Notes under the pieces: generated by a model
What the model was told of the DNA's origin: nothing
The model's database searches: none
Seen by the model: only the letters and a program-made list of their open reading frames with translations
Program-made: the position numbers and the translations under genes
In this document: piece by piece, positions 44,469 to 56,577 of the stretch
How the letters are laid out: each line of letters starts with the position of its first letter
Position numbering within the stretch: position 1 is the first letter of the stretch
Source of the DNA: Rhizopus arrhizus
Taxonomy: Eukaryota; Mucoromycota; Mucoromycetes; Mucorales; Rhizopodaceae
Assembly (NCBI GenBank): GCA_024220505.1
Contig: JAKZZE010000007.1
Coordinates: 1,178,001 to 1,242,000, forward strand
DNA length: 64,000 nt
Reading direction: 5' to 3'

Positions 44469-47400
44469 CTAGTCAAGGTCGAGTCTGCCCCTTTTGAGGG
44501 TGGCAAACTGCGACATAGCACGAGTGACCAACTGTTTATCAATAAAAGGAAAGCCGTCAATAGTAAATCTCCAATGGGCACGCCAGATAACAGAGAGCAC
44601 GCAGCAGCTGAGAGTCCAGAGATCAGTATTGTCTACAAAAGGAAACCGCTGAAAAGACCAGAGGATTGAGCATACATCGTCTTGAGTGAAAGTGAGGTAT
44701 GGACTAAAGAAGTTGAAGGCATCTATCCATACTCTCCATTTCCTGGGACAGCGCACGAAGAGGTGTTGTAGATCTTCATTATTAGCAGAGCAAAATTTGT
44801 ATTGTGAAGAGGTCAAACCGTTATCGAATTTTGAGAGAAGTGACTGACTAAAGAGTTTACGATGGAATAGACGATACCATAAAGACCGGCTTTCAGGCGA
44901 AACAGGCATTTTCCAAAAAAGTGACCACTTTGAAGTTGGTATTGGTGACATTGCCGATGATGGTAGAGATCGCTGTATTAGAGACAACCGAAATGGTTTA
45001 GGCTTGTAATTGATCCATTGGGGCTGCGAACAGAAGGCATTGATGAACGCTGAATCATCTACTTCCCCCAATGGTTCATTTTGATTCAATATATGAGGCC
45101 AGATAAGCTGATTTAGCTTGATGGTACGATTATGAATATCTCGGCTTAACTTGGAAACCAGACGAGGGGAGGAAGGCTGGTCAGATGATAATAAAGGTCG
45201 TATACATCCAAAATGATGATCATACGTAAAAAATTGAGACACCTTGAGTTTTTTGTGTCGTGATCGAGTGATCCAATAATCAGTAGGAATCATAGCGAGT
45301 ATAGCGGACAGGGGCAAGCGGAGAAGTGTGGCAGGAGTACACTTTGCCTGTTGTGTATCTGCATATCCGAAAGAATCAACTGCCTCATATATGTTTTGCA
45401 TAAAGTTATTGGCGTGAGCAGCAGGACGTAATCGCAAAAGTGGGAGAAAGAGAGCCAGTCTTGTTCCAGTATTTCCTGAATGGAAACGACGTATATGATC
45501 TAGCAATATAGGTTGACTACAAGACTGAGGGTAGTTGTCTTCCAGGACTTGACGAAGCCAGCGTATCTGTAGGTTGTGTCGTTGAAATTGTGGATCCAAA
45601 AGACCTAACCCACCTAACTTTGGATCTAAACATAACTGCATGTATTTGATCTTAGGTTTGCAGTTATGCCAGACAAACTGATAAATCACAGAATTGAGCC
45701 GTCGAAAGAAGGTAGTCGGCAAATGAACCATCCGCAGAACATATCACAATTTAGAAAGCATTAATGCATTCATGATGGTAACGCGTCCTTTGATAGAAAG
45801 TCTACGTTGAGAGTAGATAATACATTGAGATTTCACTGTCTGTAACAACTGTTGTTCTAGATAACGACGTTGATGAAAAGACTGAATCATGGGAAAGCCA
45901 AGGTATCGAAGTGGACAAGGTGCCGAATGATCGTGCCATTTGGAAATACCTTGTGTTGCTAGAAAAGTAACCCACTCTGGGTAGGAGCGTCCATCCAAAG
46001 AAAATGCTTCAGTCTTGTGAATATTAACCTTAGCGTTGGATACAGACCCATAACGGTCTAAATGATGGCGTAGGCGACAGTAATCGTCCGTAGAATGCAA
46101 CAGGACGCACACATCATCCGCATAGGCAAGTATCTTTAAGGGAGAAGGCATGATATTGGTTGTTGTCGTGGCAGAGTTACTCACAGATTGAAATTGGAAA
46201 CCTTGAAAGGAAGAGTCTTGAAGGATATGTCGAAGAAACGGCTCCAGCGCAATGTTGAAAAGAAGAGGCGATAATGGATCGCCTTGTCGAAGACCCCGAC
46301 GCTGATCAACTTTGTTGGTAAAATGTCCGTTAATATTGATTCTCACCGCATTTCCAAAGAAAAGATTCTCAAGAGAATGAACCAAAGATGGAGGAAAACC
46401 AAAGGCCAACATTACTTGACGCAAGTACATGGGATGGACACGACCATAGGCCATTTCTTGATCTAATAAGAGACCAATCTCAGGCCGTCTTTGAACATGA
46501 GCTTGTTCCATGAGTATGTTGAGAACCATACCATTTTCAGCTATAAAGCGATCACCAAGAAAACCAGTTTGATAACGGTTGATAATTGTGTCCATAACGG
46601 ATCTCATCCGTTGGTTTATAATGCGCGTGTAGATCTTTGCATCACAGTTGATCAAGGAGATTGGCCGCCAGTTTTTGAGGGTAGAGAGGTCCCCTTTCTT
46701 TGGCAGTAATCTTACACGTAAATCTTGCCATGATGATGGAAAGGAACCAGCAGTTAAAGCCATGTTGTATACCTTGATAATAAGATCCTTTAACAGTGAA
46801 AGCTAATAAATGAGATGCATGAAGACATAACCTAAGCCATCCGCACCAGGACTACTTTGCCTTCTAATTACTTTCTTTGACTGTTCAATTATCTCCTCAA
46901 TCGTAATTGGTGAGATGAGATAGCGACGATCATCTTCATTTAATTGTGGTAGATCTGCTATATCTTGCATATAGCAATCAATGTCATGCTCATCCACAGG
47001 ATCCACTGAATAAAGTTCTTGGTAGAATGCTTGACTAACCTCCATGAGTTGTGTACGAGAGGAAATAGTCAATCCAGATGTAGGGTCTTGCAAAAAATTT
47101 ATGCTCTGTTCTACAGTTCGTACCTGGTGTATCCGCTTGAGATAACCGGCGGATTTCTCTCCATGTTCTCTCCAACGTATTCCCGCCTTTAATGCTGCAA
47201 TATCTACCAACTCTTATTGCAGAGATTCAATTTGTTGGTCCATAACAGGAAGATAATGTAAACGTATAGCTGTGGGTGGCCGACTGCGGAGGAAAGCATT
47301 GCGCTTGCGTTGCAATGCCTTAATTGACTTCTTGCGCCAGTTGGTGTAGTCAATTGCATAGCGTTGAGTAAATTGCCGTATCTCAGATTTGACGTAGTCC

Positions 47401-48263
47401 CATTGTTCTTGTGCAGTCACCTGAGTAGGCAAAGAAGGAACGATATCCGTGAGTCGTTGTTTTAGTTGTATGCGGTACTCTTTCTGTTGAGCCAAAATGG
47501 GGTTGGCACGCCAGAGACCAAAACCAGTGGGTGTTTGACCTAGGGTAAGCGAAAGAGAGAGTAATTGATGATCAGCCCATGAAGAGTGTAGTCGATGTAT
47601 ATCTGTAGCTCTAAGCATTGGGCGCATCTGATTACTAATGAAAATGTAATCGATTATAGAGTAGATCTCATCATTACGACGGAAAGTTGGGATATTACTA
47701 TTGTCTCCACTATGCATCACGTTATAAAAGGATTCTTCTAGATATGACACCCATTTTAGAGATGTTTGAGTTGACAAGTTAGGACGATGATAAGAATAAT
47801 TGAAGTCGCCAAGAATAATGATCCTATTTGGGTCAATATCAGATACAGAAGTGAGAGCATCTAACACAGAATCAAAAAACACTCTTCTGTCCTTACCTGT
47901 AGAAGCTGGAGCATAAGCCACTAATACAAGGAAAGGAGTATAAAAGTTCTGTGGATGACTGATTTTGGAAAGAATAATGCGTGAGTTTGACGGAATGAGA
48001 TTATCCGACAGTTGACAGTTGGAAGAAAAGGAAAACAAGCCACAATGGCGAGTCCACAGGGACTGAGATGCTTGAAATTGTACATTGATGAAGTTTACAT
48101 GGTCTGTGGTGGTGTGTGTTTCTTGAAAGGCCATTATATTGAAGTTTAAAGAGCGTAAGTAACGTATGAAACTGGATTGTTTTTGGGTATCATGGGTCTT
48201 CACCAAACTGTTACAGTTCGATAAAGAAATGTTGAATAATAGTTCTTTCGATCTATTATTCAT
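44469..48263 (-). pseudogene. LINE ORF2: endonuclease-RT, three premature stops
   Basis: Endonuclease: NCNSLVKTHD, MAFQETHTTTD, VLVAYAPASTGKD, IIILGDFNYSYH and SWADHQLLSLSL. RT: LPKKGDLSTLKNWRPISLIN, RGLRQGDPLSPLLFNIALEP, ILAYADDVCVLL. Motif A reads LDQEMAYGRV where the plus-strand copy has LDQEKAYDRV, so a conserved Lys and Asp are changed. C-terminal FCSANNEDLQHLFVRCPRKW is a Cys-His knuckle. Stops interrupt the frame at about 47214 (TAA), 46803 (TAG) and 45735 (TGA). The reading frame is otherwise maintained. Confidence 0.85.
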
Positions 48264-49670
48264 TATTGCTTAGACTGAGTTAGAGCACCATCAATGTTGA
48301 ATACTGTGGTGCCGTGCTGCTGATCACGGGGGATGCATGCTTGTATTGGTGATCCCAGATTATCTAAAGAGTCATGACGAAAGTTAGATCCTGCTGGGGC
48401 GCCATTATGGTGGTTATCCATGGCAGCCTGATGTTGAGACTGAGGAATGTTTTTGGTGGGTTGATCCACTATAATTATGTCTGTAGCAACGTGTGGATTG
48501 TCGGTATTTCTAGCATTAATTTCCATTGGAGTATCATTTTGTGATTCAGCGGTTGTTGTGAAGATAGCTTTCAGGACTTCTTGAGTGGATACCAAGATAG
48601 AGTCCTCCTCAGTTGTTAGCAAGGTAGAGGAATGAATCCTTGGGTCATCACCAGATTCGTTCCGAATAGAACGTTTACGTTTCATAGTATTCGAAGTGAG
48701 AGGCTGGGAGGAAGTGCTAGGCATAGTTATGCCACTAAAAGCTTGGCTCGACTGAACCTTAACTTGATCTACTCTGTCTTGTGGAGCAGTAGGTGTTTTT
48801 CTGGCCTTTTTAAATGGCTTATTCTTGCTTTTTGCGCATTCAGCAGCAATATGGCCACTAGCGCGACAGTTCCAACAAACACGGGATGAACGTTTCTTTG
48901 GACAATCAGAGACAGCATGTCCTTCAGCATGACAGTAGCGACAATAGGTGGGCATGTCACTCCACACAGCATAAAAGCCTTCATCTTCTGACTGATACCA
49001 AGGAAGATGGTGAGAAAGGGGAGAAAATCTGTTATCATTTTTTGGGACGCTTAGTACAACATAGCCCGTACTCATATAGGTACCAGTGTGGGATTCTTGT
49101 AGGATCCCTAAATCAAGAACGGAGCCATAAGGTTCCAAACTCATTTTCAATTGTTCCTTAAGGGTATCCTCTTTAAGAAAGGGAAGGTTCGATAGTCGAA
49201 GTCAAACTAAAGGGACAGCTGGATCTAAGGCTCGACAAGGTAAAAGCCTAACTGCATCATTTTCAAAAGTAATGCCGTCTTTAAGAATGTGATCAATGGC
49301 AGGATCTGAGGGATCAAAGTTGATTTCAGCAATCTTTCGACTGCCTTCTTTAGTGGTTGCGACTGCGATTCGTGATGGAAATTGTTTCGCAATCAGGGCC
49401 ATGAGCTGCACGGGCGATTCAGATCTATCGGTCATGTCCAGGAGGGCATTACCTAGAGAACGTCCTGCTCTCCACACTTTAGAGTGAATAACTTTGTCTT
49501 GTTGACTGTTGTGAATGTCATATTCGAAAGTAGCATTCATGTGATGTTGGTTTCCTGGCCACTACTTGGGACCAGGGCATATTTTTCAATTTGATAGGAG
49601 GCGCTGGTGCCTGTGGTCGCTGCGTGGCTGCGTTGACCGACTGGTGAGATATTTTGTCGGAAAGAACCAT
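48263..49670 (-). pseudogene. LINE ORF1, zinc-knuckle protein, disrupted
   Basis: Start MVLSDKISHQSV at 49670 matches MVLSNSQPFLP of the plus-strand LINE. A frameshift near 49545 and a TGA at 49202 break the frame. The middle has an RRM-like segment; the C-terminal half has YCRYCHAEGHAVSDCPKKR and CWNCRASGHIAAECAKSK (two CCHC knuckles) and a long low-complexity tail. It would bind element RNA to form the retrotransposition particle. Confidence 0.8.
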
Positions 49671-49709
49671 GCTCACAGCATAACTTCTAAAAAGCGACCA
49701 ATTGAAGTT

Positions 49710-49838
49710 TTTTTTTTATAAGGAGACAAGTCTCTGAGTTTATTAAGTAACCGATTTAAAATGGCACGTGATATGTTTTTGTAGATTTTAAGGATTTTAA
49801 ATTGTTTTTGTTTTTGTTCTATGAAATGATCATGGTTC
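49710..49838 (-). repeat. 5'-truncated LINE 3'-UTR fragment with poly(A)
   Basis: About 130 bases, the reverse complement of 11919-12043, with the A run at 49710-49720. It lies between the 5' ends of the two head-to-head LINEs. Its 3' sequence differs from the 3' ends of both full LINEs, so it comes from a third family. Confidence 0.7.
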
Positions 49839-51093
49839 TTTCCAATTCTCAACCCTTTTTGCCGGCAGCGGAGTTTTACACTGATCCAAAGTCTAAAGCC
49901 ACCCCTAAACCACGATCCTATGCTCAAGTAGTATCAGCAAAGCAACGTGTATCACTGATGCACAAAGATATCACCGAACCCGACCAAGAGTCAGACTCTC
50001 CACTGAAGGAGCTTCAGTCCAGAGTATACAGAGCTTCGAGATCTCCAAATGCCTTCATGTTAGACATTACCCAAGTCAAGTCTGAGTACACCGACTTACA
50101 GTGTATGCAGGAGCTCAAAGCTCAACACCCAAACGTCTACGCCTGTACAATCCTTAGAGATGGATCCACTCAATATCTAGAACTTTACCTCGAGAAGGAG
50201 AAGGACAATAATGATATTTTAGAAAATGGAGTGGTCTTCAACAAGTTAAAACTACGAATTATGCCCTGCAGGGCAGTGGATGACACAGTCAAGATGATAA
50301 AAGTTAAGCTCACTCACTTACCAATGCTACCTAGGGAATCAGTTCTAGAAGGTCTAAAGAAGAGCCTAGCCCTTTTGGTCATCTTTTGGATGTAGGTATA
50401 AATACAGAAACTACAACAGGTTTTTTCATGGGAGCCGGATATGCGGTTCTCGCGGTCCCTAAAGAGGTGACCGATTCGGTACCCTCTCAATTCCAGAGGT
50501 TAGATCACAATGTTCATTGGTGTGAAGATAATAATGAAATCTTTCATGCCACTTGGGACAATATGCCTACTTGGTGTCGTTATTGTCACCAAACAGGTCA
50601 CACGAAATTCGATTGTGAAAAATCCAAAGCTCGAATAGTATGTTATGGGTGTCATCAGTTTGGTCACCGCTCATTTGAATGCCCTAGGAAACAACCTCTG
50701 ACACCTAGTAAGAAGAATAAGAGAGAGAAAAGATTATCCCCCATCACAAAGGTGGACTCTGATTCGTCTAGGACGAAATCTGAACAGCGATTGGAAAAGA
50801 CCAACAACAAAAGCAGGTCTGAAGGCGATAGTAGCGACACTGAGGACTCAGATTATAAACCCTCTGACGATGACGACGACAAAATGGAAGAGTCGAGCTC
50901 GGAAGAGGAGAACAGCGAAGGGCAAGAAATCGACGCCATGGAAGTAGAAGATCTCGAGAAGGATACCGCTAACCATAGCACGAAAGAGTCAACTACCAAT
51001 AACCAAACTACCTTAGTAGAAACGAGAGGGCCTTCCAATACCTCTTCTTCCCCACCAGCTGTATATCAGCCATCGGGAGGGCAGAACTTATAA
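49832..51093 (+). pseudogene. LINE ORF1, zinc-knuckle protein, one frameshift
   Basis: MVLSNSQPFLPAAEF start chosen by match to the other LINE (in-frame ATG also at 49826). An RRM-like middle (FMLDITQVKSEY, YLELYLEKEKDNND) precedes a one-base loss at about 50375, after KKSLA, where the other copy continues. The second half has GAGYAVLAVPKEV, WCRYCHQTGHTKFDCEKSK and CYGCHQFGHRSFECPRK (two CCHC knuckles) and an acidic tail rich in Asp/Glu/Ser. It stops 13 bases before ORF2. Confidence 0.85.
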
Positions 51094-51106
51094 GACACCC
51101 CAACTC

Positions 51107-54100
51107 ATGAATAAGAAAAATATCATATGCCACTATGCCACATTAAACGCTAACAGTTTAGTGAAATCACAATCATCCAACACACAAAAAGAATACATAC
51201 GATATCTACGCCTACAAAATTTCCAAATCCTCTGTTTACAGGAAACTCATGCATCCATTCCTTCAATTATTGACAGCCTTAACATTCTTTTGCAACCAAC
51301 TCAGTCTAATTGGACAAAACATGTGGGAATTGTCTCCTTCTCGTCCGATTACGATATATCCATCATAGATACTTCTTCCTCCTTCTCATCGGACCGGATC
51401 CAACTCTGTCGTGTAGACCACCCTCACCAGTTCTATGAACCGTTCTTTATTCTCAACATATACGCTCCGGCCAGTTCAGCACCTGAGCGCCGACAATTTT
51501 TTCACAATCTTACTAACATGCTACAGGATTTCCGTTCTATTGTATCCTTTGATAGACTTATAATCTCAGGTGATTTCAACTATTCCATATTGAAACCAAC
51601 ATCACTCTCCTCATCCACTTCTTCCCAATGGCTAGCATTTATAGAAGCAAACTTCCATAATGCACTTACCCCAAGGAACTTAGAAGAGATACCAACTTTT
51701 CAACGTCAACACCCTACCACGGTAATAATGTCAGTAATCGACTATATATACCTTGGCCAGGACCTATACCATTGTGCTTCAGAACCAGCCATCACACGTC
51801 TCCATTCTCGATGGTCAGATCACTCTATATTACATACTACCTTCACACTTGGATTTTCGAAATTTGGACCAGGTATATGGCGCGCTAACCCAGCCTATGC
51901 TACCCATTCATCACTCCGTCAAAAGCTGGAGAGGTCAATAAAAAATTTACTAAAAAGAGTAGATACTGATATGTCACCACAACTACAGTGGGAAGAGGTA
52001 AAAAGCAAAGCAGCCAAGGTCATTCGGCACTATTCTATTGAATATGTGGACTGGCGGACTCAGTCCATCAAAGCTTTGGAGAAAAAACGAAATAGATTAC
52101 TCAGAACCAAACCACCCCCAGCAGTGCGACTACATCTTTTACCTACAATCGACCAACAACTACATAAACTACAACAGGAATTAGCTGAAATAGCAATATT
52201 GAAATCTGGAATAAGATGGCAGGAAAAAGGGGAGAGCAATGTTAAATACCTAAAAAATATCCACAAGAAACGAACTTTACAGCAATTCATGACCGGATTC
52301 AAAGACTCGAATGCTGTTGGACAGACAATGGTTCAATCCGACACCACAATGATGAAGAATACCGTGCAACAATTCTACCAACATCTGTATAGAGCTGATA
52401 ACGTTTCACAGGAACACATCACGGCCTACCTAGAAAAAATCCAATTCAACCATCAGGTTACAGAAACTGAAGGAGAACAATTACAAAAGGAATTTGATTA
52501 CGAAATGATTATTAAGATGACCAAGCGTTGTCCCAAACAGAGTAGCCCTGGCAGCGATGGCTTAGGATACACGTATTTAAATTTACTTTATAACCTACCT
52601 TGTCTTGAGACCTTGGTATGGCAAATCTATGATGATGCGTTGAACAAAGGTATCTTCCCTCCGTCTTGGAAAGAAATTAGAATTCGACTATTGCCAAAGA
52701 AGGGTGATCTGACAGATCTCAAAAACTGGCGACCGATAGCACTCATCAACTGTGACGCAAAGATATTTTCCAGGCTACTGACACACCGCATGGCCCCACT
52801 TATGAAACGTTTGATCAACCCCTTTCAAAAGGGATTCATTCAAGACCGATTTATTGGAGAGAATGGGATGTATGTCCATTTAGTTTTACAACAGGCACGC
52901 CATGAGAAACATCACGGTCTGGGATTACTTTTAGATCAAGAGAAAGCTTATGATAGAGTTTTGCCAGACTATCTGCTTGGAGTCCTAGCAATCATGAAAT
53001 TTCCTGAATCGATTATCCACTGTATCCAACAACTGTTTTTCAATAACTCAGTTGAAATTAATGTCAATGGTTTCTTTACAGATAGCGTCCACCAAGAACG
53101 GGGTTTGCGACAGGGTGATCCACTATCCCCTCTACTATTCAATATAGCCTTAGAGCCGCTCCTTCTCTCAATTCAACAAGATATGAATTACCAAGGATAC
53201 CTACCCAACAACGGCACCGAGTCTCAACGTATTAAATGCATCGCTTATGCCGATGACATCTGTGCATTTGTAAAAGATGAGGCGGACTTTCACAGACTTC
53301 ATTCTCACATGGAACAATACAGCTCGGTCTCAAACTCTAAGTTTAATGAACACAAGACAGAGGCTTTCTCTCTTAGTGGTACCAAATCTCCATCATGGAC
53401 ATCCCTCCTACAAAATAAGCATATTGTCGTATCCCAACATACTTTAAACATGATTCATATTCAATTTATAAGAAATCAGAGTAGTGAATGCTTTACAAAG
53501 ATTTATTACAGTCTTTTCTCTATTATTCGGTCATAACTAATTCCACTCCTTTAACTCAATACAAGTTGTTTTAATATAGCTCCTGATGCAATGAGACATA
53601 AATGAAAAATAGATCTACTTAAATAATTATAAACAGTCCACTTGCATAACCAGGAACAGGTCTTCATACTAAAATTTATTCATGCTAGATCTACAGCTAT
53701 AATTAATTAAAGTATCTTGAAAAGGATTTAATTGAATCTTCATGAAAAGGATATAAATACCAGATACAATAATATTAAATAAAAATATAACTTTTTTAAG
53801 TCTCGTTGAATTTTATAGTCTTTTTATTCTTACGAGATAACACACATATTAAAGTCTACTATCACAAACACTCCCTCTCAGCCTTCCGATACCTAGGATT
53901 CTACATGCCATACACCATTCAACAACGCAACGCCATTCAGACAATGCTACTCGAAAAGATCCGATCGCAGATACAAATCTATTCCCAGAGGCAGCTGTCC
54001 TTACGTGGAAGAGCAACCATCACTAATTCTCTCATTCTCTCCGAAATATGGTATTGCCTTCGCCTTTTTGTACCAACCCAGCGCTTTCTCAAAAACGTTC

Positions 54101-55329
54101 GCTCTATGATTTATCAATACGTATGGCAAAAGAAGTTTCCCTATGTTTCACTGGATCAGCTCACACTATCACACCTTCAAGGAGGTGTAGGACTACTCGA
54201 TCCTACCAAACAATATCTGCGAATCCAAATGAAATGGATCTTTACTCTGTTTATGACAACAATTGACCCCGTACACATGAAGGATTTCTTGACTGAACAC
54301 TTCCGTGTCATATCACCCGATTCAGCCAACCCATTGCTACCATTCTTCTCTAAATCTCTCCGTCATCATGCGATGTTCCATCCAACATCTATTATCTCTA
54401 GCTTATTTGCAGCCTTTGATCAGCTGGGACTCAGATTTCTACTGGATGAGATCCCCCTGCCTAATCTTTTCCATTTTCCTTTGATTGACATGTTCCAGAC
54501 AGTTCCACCACAACACTGGTTGCTCCGTTATCCTAGACTGCCAGCTTCTACTTTCCTCATCTTTGATTCCGATACTAGCCGCTTACGTCTGAAAGTACGT
54601 CATGAGTACAGCAAACTACCTCGACTTCTTCAACGACTGTATAAGGATATTCTCGAGAGACAAACGATTAAACTCCAAGACTTCCTATGGAAATACATAA
54701 CACAAGATGTTACTGAAGATCAATCAACTCCCTCCTCCAACGCCTTAGCCTCTCTCATCAATCAATTGAAAGCAGCCGATATTTGGATACGATTCAATCC
54801 TCGGACATACTGTAATCATAGGCATCAAAGCCTAAATTCGAACAGAGTATCCATTACTAAGACCAACATGCAGTTATTTTGGAAAGCCGCGATGCCTCCA
54901 CAAGCAAGAACATTATGGTTCCGAGTGCTGAATCGGAAATTACCCACCAGAACAGAACTCTATAGAATCGGTCAAGCCCCCAACCCTATTTGTAGTCTTT
55001 GTAACTCTCGACGAGACTCGGTTGCTCATTTTATTGTTTACTGCCCGTCTAAATGGAGTCTGTGGGTCGAAATCCTCACCTGTTTCTTCCCCACTATCTA
55101 TATCAGCTCCTCAGACCTTTTCAAAATGCTCTGTCTCCAACAAGTCCCTTCTCAAATAACTGATCGTTCCAAACTCTTCACTGTTCTGGCAATTGGTCAG
55201 TGGCAAATCTGGAAAGCCTACTGGAACTTGGTCATCAAGCAAGTAGCCTTCGACCCCTTCAACATCATATCCACCACAATCACACAAGTAGCAATTACTA
55301 CAAAAACTCATTCATTACTTAAAATATAA
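51107..55329 (+). pseudogene. LINE ORF2: endonuclease-RT, intact except for an insertion
   Basis: Endonuclease: ATLNANSLVKSQSSN, LCLQETHAS, ILNIYAPASSAPERR, LIISGDFNYS, SRWSDHSILHTTF. RT: IRLLPKKGDLTDLKNWRPIA, GLLLDQEKAYDRVLPD (motif A), RGLRQGDPLSPLLFNIALEP, CIAYADDICAFV (motif C). The frame is interrupted at 53440; removing 53440-53866 and one copy of AACA continues in frame as SQHSLSAFRYLGFYM. The C-terminal half has CSLCNSRRDSVAHFIVYCPS, the Cys-His knuckle found behind RT in such elements. All endonuclease and RT catalytic residues are present. Confidence 0.88.
53440..53866. mobile_element. 427-bp insertion in LINE ORF2 (solo LTR or MITE-like)
   Basis: AT-rich non-coding block flanked by AACA on both sides (53436-53439 and 53867-53870). 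The ends have short inverted similarity, TACTTTAA at the left and TTAAAGT near the right. It contains a TATA-like GGATATAAATACC near its right side. It lacks the TG at the left end expected of a typical LTR, so its class is open. Confidence 0.65.
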
Positions 55330-55590
55330 ATGATCAACATTGATCTATTCTTCGAACTTCATAATTCCGGTTTAACCTTGTTCCACCTCTCCGCGATGTG
55401 TAACTTTAAATTTTCTTTTTTTAAAAAAAAAAATATTTACAAAAAAAAAAAAAATACACCTTTTCCGGAAATTTTTCGTAAACTTCTGACAAAAAAATTC
55501 GTGAACAAAAAAAATAAAAAATCAAATAGTAGAAAAATAATTGTTTGTCGTTCCTAAATCAATCTCCGTTGGCTCCACTCCGTCTCCTAA

Positions 55591-55673
55591 TGTGATAGAT
55601 GCTCTCAGAGCCACGCTTTATTTTCCTTATTTGTAATAAAAATATATTTTTCCCTTTCTTCCCTATATCTTTC
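55591..55673 (+). repeat. DIRS B left inverted terminal repeat
   Basis: 83 bp, inverted copy at 59733-59815. It contains GAGCCACGCTTTATTTTCC and a run towards TATATCTTTC. The outer extension 55541-55590 (TTGTTTGTCGTTCC...) is complementary to the first part of the internal region. Confidence 0.93.
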
Positions 55674-55698
55674 AAAGCCACGCATCGTGGAGTCAACT

Positions 55699-56577
55699 AT
55701 GAATAATATCGATATTACAAATGACCAAGAATTTAACCAACAATCAAACACCACTCGTGCACAAGTGGAAGCCCTGTTCAGAGAATTTGAAGAACAACGG
55801 GCAAGAGAAAGAGAAATCCAAGCCAACGGGACGGAACTCCCCTTGGTTATTAGCGAAGCCTTGGACAATGCATCTTCAGCACAGCTCAAGGACGATTTTA
55901 AACAATATAAAAGAACCATCCAGCGTTACAACCATGACACTTGGACAAAGGCAGAACAGATCAACAAAGAATTTGTTCCAGACCTCAAAAACTGGAAGGT
56001 GGACGCCTATCAACTCGTCAGTACCATACATAAGATCACTGAAACAACTCGACTCCAAGCCAGAGCCAGTACAGAAATATACGAACAACTTCAATACCTG
56101 CAAAACAAAGCAGCATTTACCTCAGAAAAAGATAGAGAAATCTTTAACAACACTATTGAACAAGCCCAACGTCTTTCCATCTTCGGTTTTGGTTCAGCAA
56201 AACAACAAGAACGAGAAGCAAAAGAGGTCTCCCTCAAAGCGCTCAAGTTACCTGCAAGCATCAAGCACTTGGAATATACGGCAGAGGATGATGGAAAAAC
56301 GAATAGTTTCGATCGAGAATTTGTTGAACAACTTCAAAAAGCTCGCTTTGAAGACAAAGTCCTTAGAGACGCATCTTCGTTTAGAAGGGGAAGCTTCAAC
56401 ACCAATCGTGGATTTAGTGGATCACGAGGTCGAGGAGGATCACGAGGTGGATATTGGCGTGGGAACGGATCACGCGGTCACTCTTTTCAGAATGGGGGAC
56501 GAGGAAGAGGCACTCACTCCTCCAATCCACAGAACTTGCAGTCCACCCCTCCAGGGTCCAACAGCAACAACCTTTAG
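55699..56577 (+). CDS. DIRS B Gag-like protein with RGG tail
   Basis: ATG at 55699; about 292 residues. The N-terminal two thirds are charged and helical (LREFEEQRARER-like region, NWKVDAYQLVSTIHKITETT, ASTEIYEQLQYLQNKA). The C-terminal about 70 residues are Gly/Arg-rich (RGSFNTNRGFSGSRGRGGSR, RGNGSRGHSFQNGGRGRG), a typical RNA-binding RGG region. It has no zinc knuckle. The 3' end overlaps the next ORF by about 120 bases in a -1 frame. Role inferred from position: packaging of element RNA. Confidence 0.8.
   Translation: MNNIDITNDQEFNQQSNTTRAQVEALFREFEEQRAREREIQANGTELPLVISEALDNASSAQLKDDFKQYKRTIQRYNHDTWTKAEQINKEFVPDLKNWKVDAYQLVSTIHKITETTRLQARASTEIYEQLQYLQNKAAFTSEKDREIFNNTIEQAQRLSIFGFGSAKQQEREAKEVSLKALKLPASIKHLEYTAEDDGKTNSFDREFVEQLQKARFEDKVLRDASSFRRGSFNTNRGFSGSRGRGGSRGGYWRGNGSRGHSFQNGGRGRGTHSSNPQNLQSTPPGSNSNNL

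Larger units (their letters stand above)
44357..49700 (-). mobile_element. LINE (non-LTR retrotransposon), minus strand, inactive
   Basis: Reads from a 5' end near 49700 to a poly(A) tail at 44357-44369. ORF1 carries zinc knuckles; ORF2 carries an apurinic-type endonuclease, RT and a C-terminal Cys-His motif. The layout is L1/Tx1-like. It is related to but divergent from the plus-strand LINE at 49.8-55.4 kb. Multiple stops and an altered RT motif A show it is dead. Its tail marks the outer edge of the inverted repeat's right arm. Confidence 0.85.
49826..55460 (+). mobile_element. LINE (non-LTR retrotransposon), plus strand, nearly intact
   Basis: ORF1 (49832-51093) with one 1-base frameshift, ORF2 (51107-55329) open throughout apart from a 427-bp insertion at 53440-53866, and a 3' end with A-rich runs near 55422-55454. 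The low number of defects suggests recent activity. Its 5' end faces that of the minus-strand LINE across the 49710-49838 fragment. Confidence 0.85.

Noticed and set aside
44466..44669. Plus-strand 67-codon frame at the start of the LINE region
   Set aside because: Antisense of the 3' end of LINE ORF2.
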